Assembly: GCA_015680685.1 (NCBI GenBank)
Contig: MNCI01001838.1
Location: 268,988 to 332,987, forward strand
DNA from: Gnetum montanum
Lineage: Eukaryota > Streptophyta > Gnetopsida > Gnetales > Gnetaceae
Reading direction: 5' to 3'
DNA: 64,000 nt
Shown here: piece after piece, positions 11,321 to 23,800 of the stretch
How the letters are laid out: every line of letters begins with the position of its first letter
How positions within the stretch are numbered: position 1 is the stretch's first letter
Program-made: the position numbers and the translations under genes
The notes under the pieces: generated by a model
The model's database searches: none
Told to the model about the DNA's origin: nothing
Seen by the model: the letters and a program-made list of their open reading frames with translations, nothing else

Positions 11321-12270
11321 ATTATTTTTTGCACAAAGAAACTAGGCACTTATGGTTGGGCATAGGCAATACCTACTGCTCATCAACTATGGACATCTTA
11401 GTTAATGGTTATCCAAGGGTGGAAATGCAAGAGCCTACTATGGGGTGGACCAACTTGGATAAATCTTGCTAATGATCAATTACATTTTCATTAGAAAAGT
11501 CTCAAGATCCTATGTGGCTTATTTTGTTCTTGAAATTTTTTATTTTACCCTTCAAAACCTTACCCTATGAACATAAAATATCTTATTTTGTAAATCTAAA
11601 CCAACTTACATCAAAGTTATGATTTAGTTGTGGGGGAGGGGTGATTATGAAATTTTGCAAATTTTTTTAATGTTTAAAATTTAAAATTAATAAACATGAA
11701 AATAAATTTAATATTTTAGGATGCCATAGAATGAAAATTTACTTTGTATTTATGATCTTTTCTAATAAGGATAAAAGATTGGTTTGAGAATGAAAAATTT
11801 CTTTCTAATTAAGTATTAACTCATTGATCTTTTGATCCTTAATGTAAATGATACCTAAGAGATCAAGAAACCAAGGCAGAAGAAGAGACACGAACCTGTG
11901 CAATAGTAAGAAAATTTGAAGGAAATGATGCTGACTTGATATTCTAGTGCATGCAAAGGTTGTCATACAAGTTTAGAAGATGAGATCTTAGAACCAATAA
12001 GGAGAAGAATATGTCCATTTTGCAATAATTCAAGAGGAAAGGCAAAGGACCTATGCCACTTGGATTAGAAATCTTCAAAGTCAATCATTTGTAACAATTT
12101 TGTTAAGATGTAATTCATGTATAAAAGCTAACCACTTTAAAACTTTATCAAATACGAGAATTTCAATTTTGTCATGTAGTCATTCATGCAATATGTCTAG
12201 TCTTAGTCATTTGACAATTTTTGGAATTGGACTTCATCAATTTTGTACAAGTCAAGGATGAGTTTTTGAT
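11321..12270 (+). other. Element G: second copy of 3' noncoding module
   Basis: After the ORF the GAGCCTACTATGGGGTGGACC block (11429-11458) and a PPT-like TTAGTTGTGGGGGAGGGG (11633-11650) appear again. They repeat the pair already seen at 9318 and 9864. The tail at 12030-12270 matches the 3' tails of F and B. No gene seen. Confidence 0.5.
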
Positions 12271-12285
12271 AAGTCATGAGGGGTA
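12271..12285 (+). promoter_or_regulatory. Element G: polypurine tract
   Basis: AAGTCATGAGGGGTA immediately before the LTR start TGATGAAATG. It matches the PPTs of A, B, D and F with one change. Confidence 0.6.
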
Positions 12286-13084
12286 TGATGAAATGTCAAA
12301 CACTCTATGTTGGAAAGCTTAAAGATAAGATGATGTTTCAATGGGAAATATTAGCATAACTCTTCTCCTAGAATTAATGATTTAAGATTTTGAACCCTAG
12401 TTCAATGGATTATTGTTGGTGCACATGCATTGATGTAGCCCTATTTGTGTTGACGTAGATGTGCTAATGTAGCGCTAATCCTAAACTATAAACTCTTGTA
12501 GTTATTTTTTGTAATTTTTAGTCAATCAGCAAGTGTCTACAACGTGTATCCAAGTTAGTGCTCCAACATCTTTATTGAGGTGGTTATGTTTGGATGTAAT
12601 CATGTTAGGTAGTAAAGGCCAAGACTAGTTCCTTTGCATTGTAGTTCTTTGACTTAGATTCAATTTACTTTCATTGCAATTAATTAATTTTTTTAGCATA
12701 ATGTTTACATTTTTTTCATGCATTAGTCATGCCAAAATGAATGCATTGAGACCTAAGTGTTTACTACAATTACTTTGGGAATTAACTTGGTTCACCCAAC
12801 AATTAGTTAGACTGGTTTCCCAATAATTATTTATAAATCCAAGAATGACAAAAGGTTGACAAAGGGATAGCTTAGAACTCTTGATTTTACTTGTAGTTAG
12901 CTCTAATTTAGATTGTTTTCCATTTTTAATATATATGAGTGATACAACATCATTGATCATATGTCTTAGTCATATTTAACCATACATGGTGAGCCCACAA
13001 CAAACATGACTAGAAGATACTAATTATGATCAATCCACACTACTAGATGTTAAGTGATTGGGCATGGGATACCCATTGCTCATT
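12286..13084 (+). repeat. Element G: 3' LTR
   Basis: About 800 bp, beginning TGATGAAATG after the PPT and ending TCATTA (decayed TCATCA). Degenerate repeats of GATGTAG/GACGTAG at 12430-12475 precede a TATA-like ACTATAAACTC near 12485. The end region GGGCATGGGATACCCATTGC (13060-13080) corresponds to the terminal part of the other LTRs. Confidence 0.65.
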
Positions 13085-13197
13085 ACTAATCATTTATGAG
13101 TCAATTACTACATTTTCTTTGTATCATAAACTTATGTATTCACAATTTCCTCTTTTTTTTTTCTTTTTTTTCTCTTTTGCATTTATTTTTTAACAAT
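13085..13197. other. Short unique sequence with T-rich tract
   Basis: Pyrimidine-rich run at 13149-13190, nothing else recognised. It separates the left retroelement block from the SINE-like sequence. Confidence 0.4.
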
Positions 13198-13340
13198 GAG
13201 GTGTTAGCCTAGTGGTATAAGTCTTAGCCTAGTAATCTCAAGTCACAAGTTCAACTTTACTATGTAGTACTCAGTTATAAACTTTTATAAATCTCAACTC
13301 TACTGTATGTCAATGACACATCAAATGACACTTCTTTGAT
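13198..13340 (+). repeat. tRNA-derived SINE-like sequence
   Basis: GAGGTGTTAGCCTAGTGG begins a tRNA-like head. An A-box-like TTAGCCTAGTGG is at 13204-13215, and a degenerate B-box-like AAGTTCAACTTT follows about 35 bases later at 13247-13258. A related head is at 31341. The 3' limit is a guess. Confidence 0.45.
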
Positions 13341-13399
13341 GTCTAAACACTTTACTCGTTGTGTCCTTGTTCCTTAGCTTGATCTAATTGTTTCATATG

Positions 13400-13660
13400 T
13401 TCCTTTCATACATACATCTTACAACTTCATCTTGAACTTGCATACTTCAACAAGCTTTTATTTTGATCTTTTCTCTACTTATTATTGCATGCTATACTTG
13501 AATGATGATGTACTTTTTAACATTCTCCGCACATCATTTGTACTTCGTGAGTATAAATGTCTTGTTTGTGGAAGCGAAAATTGTTTTTTACATTTGTACT
13601 TTGTGTATCAATGTCTTACTTGTAGAAATGAAGACCACATTTTACATGTTTTTAAAGATT
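13400..13660 (+). pseudogene. Possible L1-type LINE 3' remnant (zf-RVT-like)
   Basis: The open frame 13432-13719 contains CLVCGSENCFLHLYFVYQCL, which resembles the CxxC..E..HLF..C pattern of the zinc-binding domain at the C-terminus of plant LINE reverse transcriptases. A second CxxC..H pattern follows. Weak on its own; the better-supported examples are at 31451 and 25640. Confidence 0.3.
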
Positions 13661-13772
13661 ATTCTCTTAAGTACTCATATTTTACACTAATTCATTGGTT
13701 TGACATATCATGTTTTTAAAGATTATTCTCTTAAGTACTCATATTTTACACTAATTCATTGGTTTGACATAT
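13645..13772. repeat. Two-copy tandem duplication, 64-bp unit
   Basis: Copies at 13645-13708 and 13709-13772, both starting CATGTTTTTAAAG and ending TTTGACATAT. They are identical as read. A recent local duplication, or an assembly repeat. Confidence 0.8.
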
Positions 13773-14575
13773 CCTTTGGGTCTACACAAATATAATAAAA
13801 TAAATATGCACATTAAAAATGGACATTCATCAAGATCAACTTGCTTGCTTATTATCCCATTATAGAGTACGTCGTGAACAAAAATAACGTGGACCAAGTA
13901 GTTTTTTTTAATAACCAACATGTTATTTCCGTGACACAAATATCATGTTATCTTATTCACCGATCATTTAATCAGCACCATCATTCAAAATTTTGCAAAA
14001 TGGGCAAGCAGGCTACACGGCGAGTTCTGTGAAGAACAAGCGTGACTTTAGACATCAGCATGAGAATCTCCCTTTGGTCAATCAGGTTCCTAAGAATTAA
14101 TGCACAAAGTCTGTAAAAAGCTCTGTAACATTGATCATGTTGAATTTTTCATAAGTTACTGATGATATTGCAGTCACGAAAGCACCAACAGAAAATCAAC
14201 AGCAGATATTTTACCCGTAGAATTATGCTGTATCAAAGCTGGTTGAGCTTTACCTTCTTTCATTTTTCCCTTTGAAGAGGTACAAAGAATATTTATTTAT
14301 AATAACAAATTTGGAGATCAAAGCTGGTAGACTGACAACTAGCCTGCAAATCCGCAAAACGGTCTACCAACTTACCGAAATTGTCAAAAAACTGCACATA
14401 ACACCTCACAGGTTCAATGCACATCGTATTTCAAATATTTCAAAACTAATATCTTACAATGAAATCATGGACTCATTGTAATGCCCCACACGATAAATTG
14501 AAGGCATTCATTGTGTCAAATTCTAACAATAAATATCGAAATTTTAGTACATAACTTAACATTTTAGAGATGATG
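13773..14575. other. Intergenic region downstream of the NAT10-like gene
   Basis: AT-rich, holding the 3' UTR and polyadenylation region of the minus-strand gene. A less AT-rich patch at about 13996-14100 carries a short open frame on the plus strand ending at a TAA near 14100. It could be a terminal exon of an unknown gene or chance. Nothing else recognised. Confidence 0.4.
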
Positions 14576-14824
14576 TCAGGTCTTCGGTTTCTTCTTTTTA
14601 TGTGTATCAGACTTTGCTTTCCGTTTCTTATCCTTTGAGTCCCTTTGGTGTCCATTTTTCATATTAATGTTCACTCCTTTCTTCACACTGATGACACCAC
14701 TTTTTGACAGTTTTCCATCACCTTTCTTCAGAGCCTCCTCAAAATCAGCATCTTTACCCACAATTGCGTAATGTTGAAATGTTGCAGGATCCAGCATGGT
14801 ATGAAGGTTTTCATTCATTTTATT
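14576..14824 (-). CDS. NAT10: NAT10-like last exon: C-terminal tail
   Basis: Encodes the last 82 residues: a conserved LDPATFQHYAIVGKDADFEE segment, then a tail dense in lysine (KDKKRKAKSDTHKKKKPKT) and the TGA at 14578-14576. The tail looks like the nuclear/nucleolar targeting tail typical of this family. Confidence 0.9.
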   Translation of the reverse strand, partial: NKMNENLHTMLDPATFQHYAIVGKDADFEEALKKGDGKLSKSGVISVKKGVNINMKNGHQRDSKDKKRKAKSDTHKKKKPKT

Positions 14825-17800
14825 CTGGTTTAAATTTTCACATAAAAAATCATTAGCATGCTCATCAGAATCACCGAACAGGACTCAGTTGAATAAGTAG
14901 CCAAGACTTCTGGTGTGCCAACATGCCTTCTATCAAATAACTACGTCTTATTGTCAAAATAACGTTCACAAATTTCACCTTTACTTCTTTTGCTGCCAAG
15001 TCTAGATCTTCATCCACTGAAACGGTATGAGGATGCATGGTAACCTAGGAAACAAAAAAATAAACGTTAAGATACCATACAGAACATGCTAGATGTCTAT
15101 CAGGGATAAGAGAACGCCCCGAAATCATACTTCTTTCAATCGGGGTAATGCTGAATCAATTTGCTTAGCTGCAGCTCTGTACAACTGGCCATACAATTTC
15201 TTCATGATCTTGCTAAACAACGCTAAAATTTGTTGCCCATCCAACTGCTTCAGCTGTGACTGCAAAATTATGCTTGAAAAATGTCAATCATTATCTTTGC
15301 TAATATATATAATCGCTCAATAAATTTAAAGCATACCTCCACATAGCCAATATCCTGATTTTGCAAGCCCATAGCAAGCAAAACTGCTGCCTGAGGATAT
15401 GACAATGTTGCAGGTAACTTCTCTTCAAAATATAGATGTGCAAGCAATGGTACAAGATCAAGAATCTACATCATATATGAAAATTTTAGTCGAAAAAAAA
15501 TGCAAGGTTCAAACCTGAAATGCAAAATGATTGCTGACCGATAACTAACCAAGATTTCACTGGCCTACGAGAATATATATATGAAAAACACGCATATCCA
15601 CCACTGTAAAGGAAAACTGGAAGAGCATGTAACATGCAGCAATACTGACCAGATGGTAATCAACAAGATTATTGGTATAAGATTCAAGGCGTTTCATGTC
15701 ATAAGGAGTTAGCAATGAATTTTGCCCTCCAACGATACCCTCCAGTGTTGCAACATTCTGAAGTTCTTGATCTGTGTATTTTATTTTAGGGTCTAATACG
15801 CTGAAAAGTCCAGATAAACAATTTCAGCATTTCAGGCTCTCAACTTATCATTACATGAATGCAAGAATCAAATGATAAATTTGCAAGCATTTTACCTCAA
15901 AGAAAGCGCCGGAGTAAATGCCCGGAAACTAGAACGCAGAAGTCTCATGAATCTGTGTCTAAATTCTGGTAAAAAGCACAAAACCAGTAGTTTCAAATAT
16001 GGCATGTTAATCTAAGAATACCGTAATCGAGATGGCATTGTTCTAAAGATTACCTTGATAAAAAGGCTCGAAAAATCCCCCTGGACCATTCACTTCAGAT
16101 TCTATTTCATCATTCTCCAATGGTTTCAACATCATACAGGTGTGTTCCCCAGTTACAGCACTCTGTTCATCGGTGAAATTTTAATCAAACGATGTTACAA
16201 ACAATGAATTGCTTTTAACATACCAAAAAAGTTAATTACTCAAAAAATAAAAATTTCACCAAAATATTATAGAGTTAAAAATGTTACTGGAATCTGGCTA
16301 ATATAGAAGGGAACAAAATTGTGTTTCCTCCAAAAGTTGTAGAGAGACTGAGTAAGTCCATATGAAACACCAAGATAGTGTAGCTTCTCAGGACGTCTTT
16401 CATTGAGACCAACAAGCAATGGAGGGAGATTCTCGCGTGGTACAATATTCTCTTCTAACAAAGATATCTGCAAATTTGTGTATAATCAGTCAAAATATTT
16501 TCACCCATGTACATGCTAGACAATGTAACCAATCAAATGTTCGACTGTTGCATAACATTAAACAACTGAGATTTTGAAAATTCTAATACAAAATAAATAT
16601 GCCATGTGACTTTTAGAGAAGAAACACTGATTTGAAGGAACAGATAGGGATAGATTTCAAACGCAACTTGCCATGATACTTCTTTGTATTGCTATAACTG
16701 CCAAACTTTATTATCTTGCATCAATAGCTATATTTACTTAAGATGTTTTTTATAAATTTTTCCTATTGTTAGAATGATATTCGTAGAAATCCACTGATCC
16801 TACAAATCAAAAACGTATTTAACTGAAGGAATGCAAGCTCTCTCAGAAGTTAAAAGAATATATACGATATATATGATGAAATGATGTCTAAAACTACAAA
16901 CATGCTCTTTAACTCTAATACACAACACATTGACATCTTTTGTCAAATTGTTAAATTAAGTAATGACAACCTTCTTTGCTGCCTCTGTGATCTTTTCAGA
17001 ACTTTTCTTATCCTCCTCCTCTTCAGCAAGTTCAGTAAACTTCCCTTCATAATATCTACAATTAAAAAACAAAGAGAAATGAGAAAATTAACACCGATTA
17101 GTTTATCAGCTATTGTTGTTCCAAGCAAGTATTATGCAATCAACTGCAAATCAAATCAAATACAATGTTATAGTTATTGAATGACATCTCCTAATATTGT
17201 GAATTCAGAATACCATGCATTTGTAACATAGTTTAAGTTAAAAGACTTCCTTATATATGACAGACTGCTTTACAGAGATATGTTGCACCTGAAATTACAC
17301 TATCATTGTACACATCCCACACACAGGACAAATCAAGAAGGGCAAAAAGGGATTATATCGTATTAATGTAACTAATTTTACACCCTGTTTCCTTTTTAGC
17401 TACAACCTCAACAAATGAAATTTATCGCAGCCGTTTTTCAAATTTACCCAAAAACTTTTCATATGTTACACTAGTGTTTCACCAACAAACAATGGTGCTT
17501 TTTCATATACTGTTCTGTGTTTAGATAAAACATGTGTTAACTGATTTTGCTTCCCTTGCACTGATGATCCTAAAATCTGGCCTGAAAAAATTCATTTATA
17601 AGTTACAACCATAGCCCATAACTAAAAAGCTAGGGGGAAAAAATCATGTTAACTCACTATCACGTTTTGCTAAAACGAAAGTACATTTTATGATGCAGAG
17701 GTTTTATTTTGTAAATTTATGCAGTTTTCTTAAATTCTACAGGCATGATACTTTGCATTTCCCTTTTCCTCAAATCATCCATTCAAAATTCTCTCGAAAA

Positions 17801-20800
17801 GAAAAGGCTTATTCCCTAGTAATATAGAGTGTATCTCTGTGCTATTGCATCCTTACAAAACAAAAAATAAACTGTAAACACTTCTTGGTAAACTATTGGA
17901 TTACCTTGCCAGAAGTTCCACACTGACAGATCCATAGCCAGCCTAAAACAAAAAAAAAAGATATGTTAAAATAGATACTAAACAAAAAATAAGTAAATTA
18001 AAAATTATAAAATTTACAAATAAAAGTATATAATGCACCAATTGTATAAATTGCAGCAAATACCCGGATGACATTCGGATGAACAGCTATTCGAACAATC
18101 CGAGCACCTGAAAGACTAGGAAAGTCTGAGTCTAGGAATTGTTCTGAAACTTTCCATGGTATTTGATCACCATGAGGTTGATGACCATCACTCAAGCTCC
18201 TAAGTACTGAATCTTTACTTATTCTCCCTTCTAGGCAAACCTATCTTCCAAAAGATCATTCAAATATTTCATATAAAGAATGGATGGCTCTGAGTAGTGA
18301 CATGGTTTAAAAAATGCCATATTAAGCTTATGCAGGTATTCAAAGGCCTGCATAAGTACAGGAACTTATCATTCAAATTGACAAAACGATATCTAGAAAA
18401 TTTGAAACTAAGTAATTACCACAATTCTTAATAAGATCACGTGTGGAAAATTAAATCTACATATTTGGTAACAACAACATTAAACAGTGTTTATCATCAT
18501 CTTAATGCTTTTATCCCACTATGACTGACTGACTGCTAAGGTAGATGAATGAACTGACGATGATTTACTATGGCTGGCTGTCTACTTGACACCATAGTCC
18601 CTAAACGTATATCTTTACTGTCCCCCATGTGACACATGTCTCAGTGTACCCCTTCGAATAGAACTTGTGACTGCAGACCACAAGCCTCATGCTCTAACCT
18701 AGTCTTTTGAAAGTAATTACACTGCTAAAAATAGGCAGAGTGTTTCACAATTTGATCAACCTTGTGTACTTCAATGCACTTGGGTTTTTAAAGTTTTTCC
18801 ATTTCTTGGTTGTTTTCTCCAGATCTGGCTTGCCATGCGATCAATAATGACTTCTTCTGATAATGCTGAAAATATCATTGAATCTCTTCAAGATGTTGAT
18901 ATAGGTTCTAGATTTACTGAAAAGGAAAATCCTCATAACAAATTTTCATATTGGAAGCAAAATTGAAACTAAAATATCAGTGCTAAAAATTTGCAAATCC
19001 TCAGGATTTCCTGATAACTATCAATGCAGTTATGAGGTTACAGAGTGGGTTGAATTTTAACTGGCAAAAAAATATGCTTAACTATAAATGCTGAAATGGT
19101 TAGAAGTACTGAAATTCAAATATTTTCAGGTCCAAAAAAAATGTGATATGTTAAGAAAGCAACTGGAAAATGAATGATCAATGTATGCATGCATGTGTAT
19201 TAAAGTGATTCAAGAAATGTATGAAGAAGCTATTGCTAGAATTAGAACAGAACAGGAGATCTGCATCAAGGGTCCTTGCTTAGTTCATACTTCTTTGCTA
19301 TTGTTAGGAATAAAATAAGGAAATACAATGTGAAATCCCATGGTATATGTTTGTTGATGATACTGTGCTATTGGATACATCTTTAGCAAATTTTGCTTCT
19401 AAAATGAAAATTTGAAAACAATATCTACAATCAAAAGGCTTAAAAATTAGTAGAAATATGATAAAATACATAAAATGTAATTACAATGAAGACATGATCA
19501 GTGATGAAATACAAGTAACAATCCAAGGCCTAAATGTCCTTCAATATAAATAGTTCCACTACCTGGGATCCCTGCTCCAATCAGATGGTGAAATTGATAA
19601 GAATAAGAAATAGGATAGAGGCAGGATGGTCAAAATGGAGACAGGCTAATGGTGTATTATGTGAAAAAATTCTCAATAAAACTGAAAGAGAATTTCTATA
19701 AGACAGTTGCCAGGCAGCCTACTATCTTATATGGTGCTGAATTTTGTGCTACAGAAAAGAAGCATGAAGAAAAAATTAGTGTGGCTGAAATGCAAATGCT
19801 TGGATAGATGTTAAATGTTATAAAAAGATAAAGTTTCATAATGAAAATATTAAAGGAAGGCTTAGAGTAGCATCTATCACAAATAAACTATAGGAATGAC
19901 ATCTTGAGTGATTTGGCCATGTTCAAAGAAAATGAGATAATGAACCTCTCAAAAAAAGTTGTCACATCACAATTTCAGAAAACTCACCAAAAGGATGACC
20001 AAATAAGCATGGGAAGAAACTGTTAGATATGAAAAAATTGCAAATAGATCACACATTAGCTCTTGATACAGGTGAATGGTAATAACTCATGTAGCCAAGC
20101 TCATATTGTTGGAACAAGCATAAGATGATGATCTGATTTTTGTGAATCAGTAAAGTCATGCATGTAATGCTCATGTTATTTTAATTATCAGCATGTAAAA
20201 TGCTATATCTGATTATTGTGTACTTGTTTTCTAAGTTTCATCAGTTGATATAATATACAAACCCCTCTGCAACTGTAAAAAAGTTACATGATAACCTTTC
20301 CACACCATCACATTGTGTGCATTTGGACATGCACCACCACTAGAAAGCTACACTGCTGTGTCATGGGAAACAAGAAGGATTCTCTTTCTATGTTTGTTCT
20401 TTTTTTCTTTTTTCTTTTTGACTATCTATAAGTCCAACCCTTCACTCTTTCAGTTTTACATATTTTTAAATATGCTCTCTGCTTAAGTTTTCTTTTGAAT
20501 AAAACATAGTGGTAAGGCCCGGCACGTGCCAATTCAAAGGCAATCAAAGAATTTCCAATTCTTATTTTTTTTAAAAAAAAGAGATAATTAAGCACAACCA
20601 AAAGAAAACAGTGTGCTATCTTTCTTCAAGGATTTTAGTTACAAAAAACAACCTAATATCTCTTGAATCCCACTAGCAGTTTAAAAAAGAGGGAGAGGAA
20701 ATAAACTCAAATCAATCTATCCTTTATCAATTTTCAAGTTTACAAATCATTTGTGCATCATAAAGTTAATCAAATTGACTTGAGGTTGTTACTAGAAGCC

Positions 20801-23800
20801 CATTGTTTCCTCCTTGCAATTCCTCCTCCATGAAATCTGGTGTAATTTGCTTTGGACCTTAGATGCGAGATGTCAGTGATCACACTGGCGTTCTCTTCAG
20901 GCCTGATCCTTTCCCTTGTTTGCACAATACAGTTTTCTACATTTATGGTTGATAACTTATGCTGAATTAAGTGTTGTCAATGCCAGACAGTTTGCAAGTT
21001 GGAGTTTCTATTGAGTGGCTGATTGTTGGAAGAAAATTTATCCTTGCATTTTTGAGCAGCATTTTAAGGGCTTTAGGTGCTAGTTCTTGCTCCCTAGGAA
21101 AGGCTGTTACAATACGTACAAAGAAATGAGACAGCTAAAAAATATGGACTTTAAACAGAAAATAAATTCCTTTCATTTCATTTTCTATAAAACAAAGGGC
21201 CATAAAATCCTATAAGTAAGCCCATAATAAATTCTAGAATGCAATTCTATCAATGTTTTTAAATGAATACCGATGGAAGCTAATGATCAGAGTAAGAATT
21301 ATTATTCTAACCTGTATAACACAAAATATATCAGGCAAATTGTTTGTCGTTTCATCCACAGGGCCTGTAAAAAATCATCATTATTTATTTAAGAGATTCA
21401 TAATTTCCAAGAAGAAAGAAGATGATACAATTTGTAGAACTCTTACCAAGAAGCACGAAAAGATGATGTGCAGGAGCATCAGACATCAGTTGCAAATCAT
21501 TTGGAGAGTTTTTATAATGTGATGCTACAAAAAGTGCCATCATACGCTGCAGAAAAAATGAAGAAAAAACATAAATATGTTGCAAAACATCTTAAAAAGT
21601 TAGATGTGATTATGCAGATAAATAGGAGGAACAGAATATGACACAAAAAAGTTTTTTACCTGCAAGAATACTTCACTTGCTTTATGATAAGAAAAAAGAG
21701 TATCACGGTTTACATAATACAATTTGCATTCACTTGGATGTGGAAGCCTGGGAAAAGCATTAATATATTGAATACAGTCAACGCTGTCAAGTTGAAATGC
21801 TTTTATCTCACACTCTAAAATCTCTAGTATACAACATGGAAATTTGTCATCACCTTCCATCAATTTTTGGAATGTAATTAGCAGCATCTAAGCATAACAA
21901 TTTGTGGAGCCAGGATTCTATTGGATCTCCAGCAGCATATCTTATTGGTTCCTCAAGCTCAACCTTCCTGAAAACTCTACCTACAATTATATTTAAGAAA
22001 AAGAAAACATAAATAAATGAATGTGTCTAGAAAAAAGCACCAAAAATTATAATCAACACGAACAATCTACACATGCAAGAACACTAAAAGCTAAAAGTTT
22101 GAAAATAAGTACTTAAAATAAATAGCATATTTTTGCAAAACATTCAACATTAAATCAGATTTTCAGAATCTTAAAGCCATTCTATTTGTAACTTAGAATA
22201 CAAGAAATTTGGTATTTATAGTTAAGAAAACTTTCAAAAGCAGAATACTTTGGAACACATCGCAAGATCAAATTACATTCCCACAATCCCTGAAAATTAA
22301 TATATTGTTTTCCCAAGATTATACTAAGTATCGTTCAATCTATACAAAATGCTCCCAAAGGGTTCAAACTTCAAAGCTTTAAAAATGATGGGTAAAATTT
22401 CAATTTTAAGGGCTAGCATTTTTGTTTTTTCCTGTTTTCTCCTCATCTTAATGGAAATGAGAAAGAGGAAACACACTATTGAAACATCTATCTCTCTGTT
22501 TCACAGCATCATATAGAAGGATCATGGCACAATGAGAAAATACATCTTCCTTGCCGTTTAAATAATTATGAAGGATCAATTTTGTAAATACATGCAGAGG
22601 CAGAGAAATGCACCATGAAAGATATCATAGGCTAACTATGGTGTCAATAATCATATGATATGGCTCTGAACTATATTTCAAACATCATTAGCATGTTACT
22701 TAAATATGACTGAAAATAAATATTAATTTACAGAACAATGCTGTTGAACTTTTATTGCATTGCAATCCTTTCCGATCATTGAAGAGTCTGCAAAAAATAG
22801 ACAAGTTGACCAAAAATATCCAACTTTTTCTGCTGTAAAGTTTTTATTGCATACAATTTTTTCAACCAAACTTTTCCAAAAAGTACCAAAATTAACTTTT
22901 AAAAAATGCACAATACTTTACACAATGTTTATAATTCTTATAAAGTTCTAAAATAAATTTCATTTTAAATTTTTAGACCAAACTAATAAATTTATAAAAG
23001 TGTAAACTTTATTGTTCTATTAATATCAGTATTTTAGATTAATAAAGTTGATGGTACTTGCATGTACATGCTTACGAATATGACTAATTCAATAAAAAAT
23101 GTAATATTTCACTAAAAAGCATTACAATTTTTTACATTAAAAAAACTAGCAAAGCATTGCAAAGGTTATGCCAAAACAGGATACCATAGTATTTTGTGTC
23201 AATGACATATTGAACATATGTTGGTAGTGAAGAGATGAAGGAATTCACACACATTATGTCTTGCTTATATACCTATACAGCAGTTAGTGGAGAGATAAAG
23301 GAATTCACACACATTATGTCAAGTTTGTATACCTATACAGCAGTTATTGTTATGTCTATTAATTATGTTTTCTCATTTTATTTTGTATTGCATGTAATTT
23401 GTCCTCAGAAATCTCTAAAAGTTTTTATTTTGCATGTTGTGGATTTTTAATTTTTCCTAAACTTTAGCCAACTTCTTAATTTTCTGACTTTTTCAAGCAG
23501 CCAACAAAATTGTTGGTCCAACCTTCTAGTTTTTTATCCTCTCAATCATTTCACAGTATATTTTGTGATAGCTTCTAAAACTTCAGCCTAAATCTCATAT
23601 ATTATTGTTCAAATGTGTTAACTTGAAGCAAACATATTTTAACTGGCTGTAGGCTAATGTAGAAGGTGCCAACAAGATTGTTTTAAAGAATTGTAGAACA
23701 TGTATGAAGGTTTATGAAAAATCTCCATTCGAACAAAAACCTCCTGAACAACAGCTTACCAACAAAAGTTAAATGCATTCTCATCAAAGAAACTGAGAAC

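Noticed and set aside
13149-13190. Long T-rich run as a possible poly(A) tail of a minus-strand retrotransposed copy
   Set aside because: Interrupted by C, and no recognisable gene copy lies next to it.
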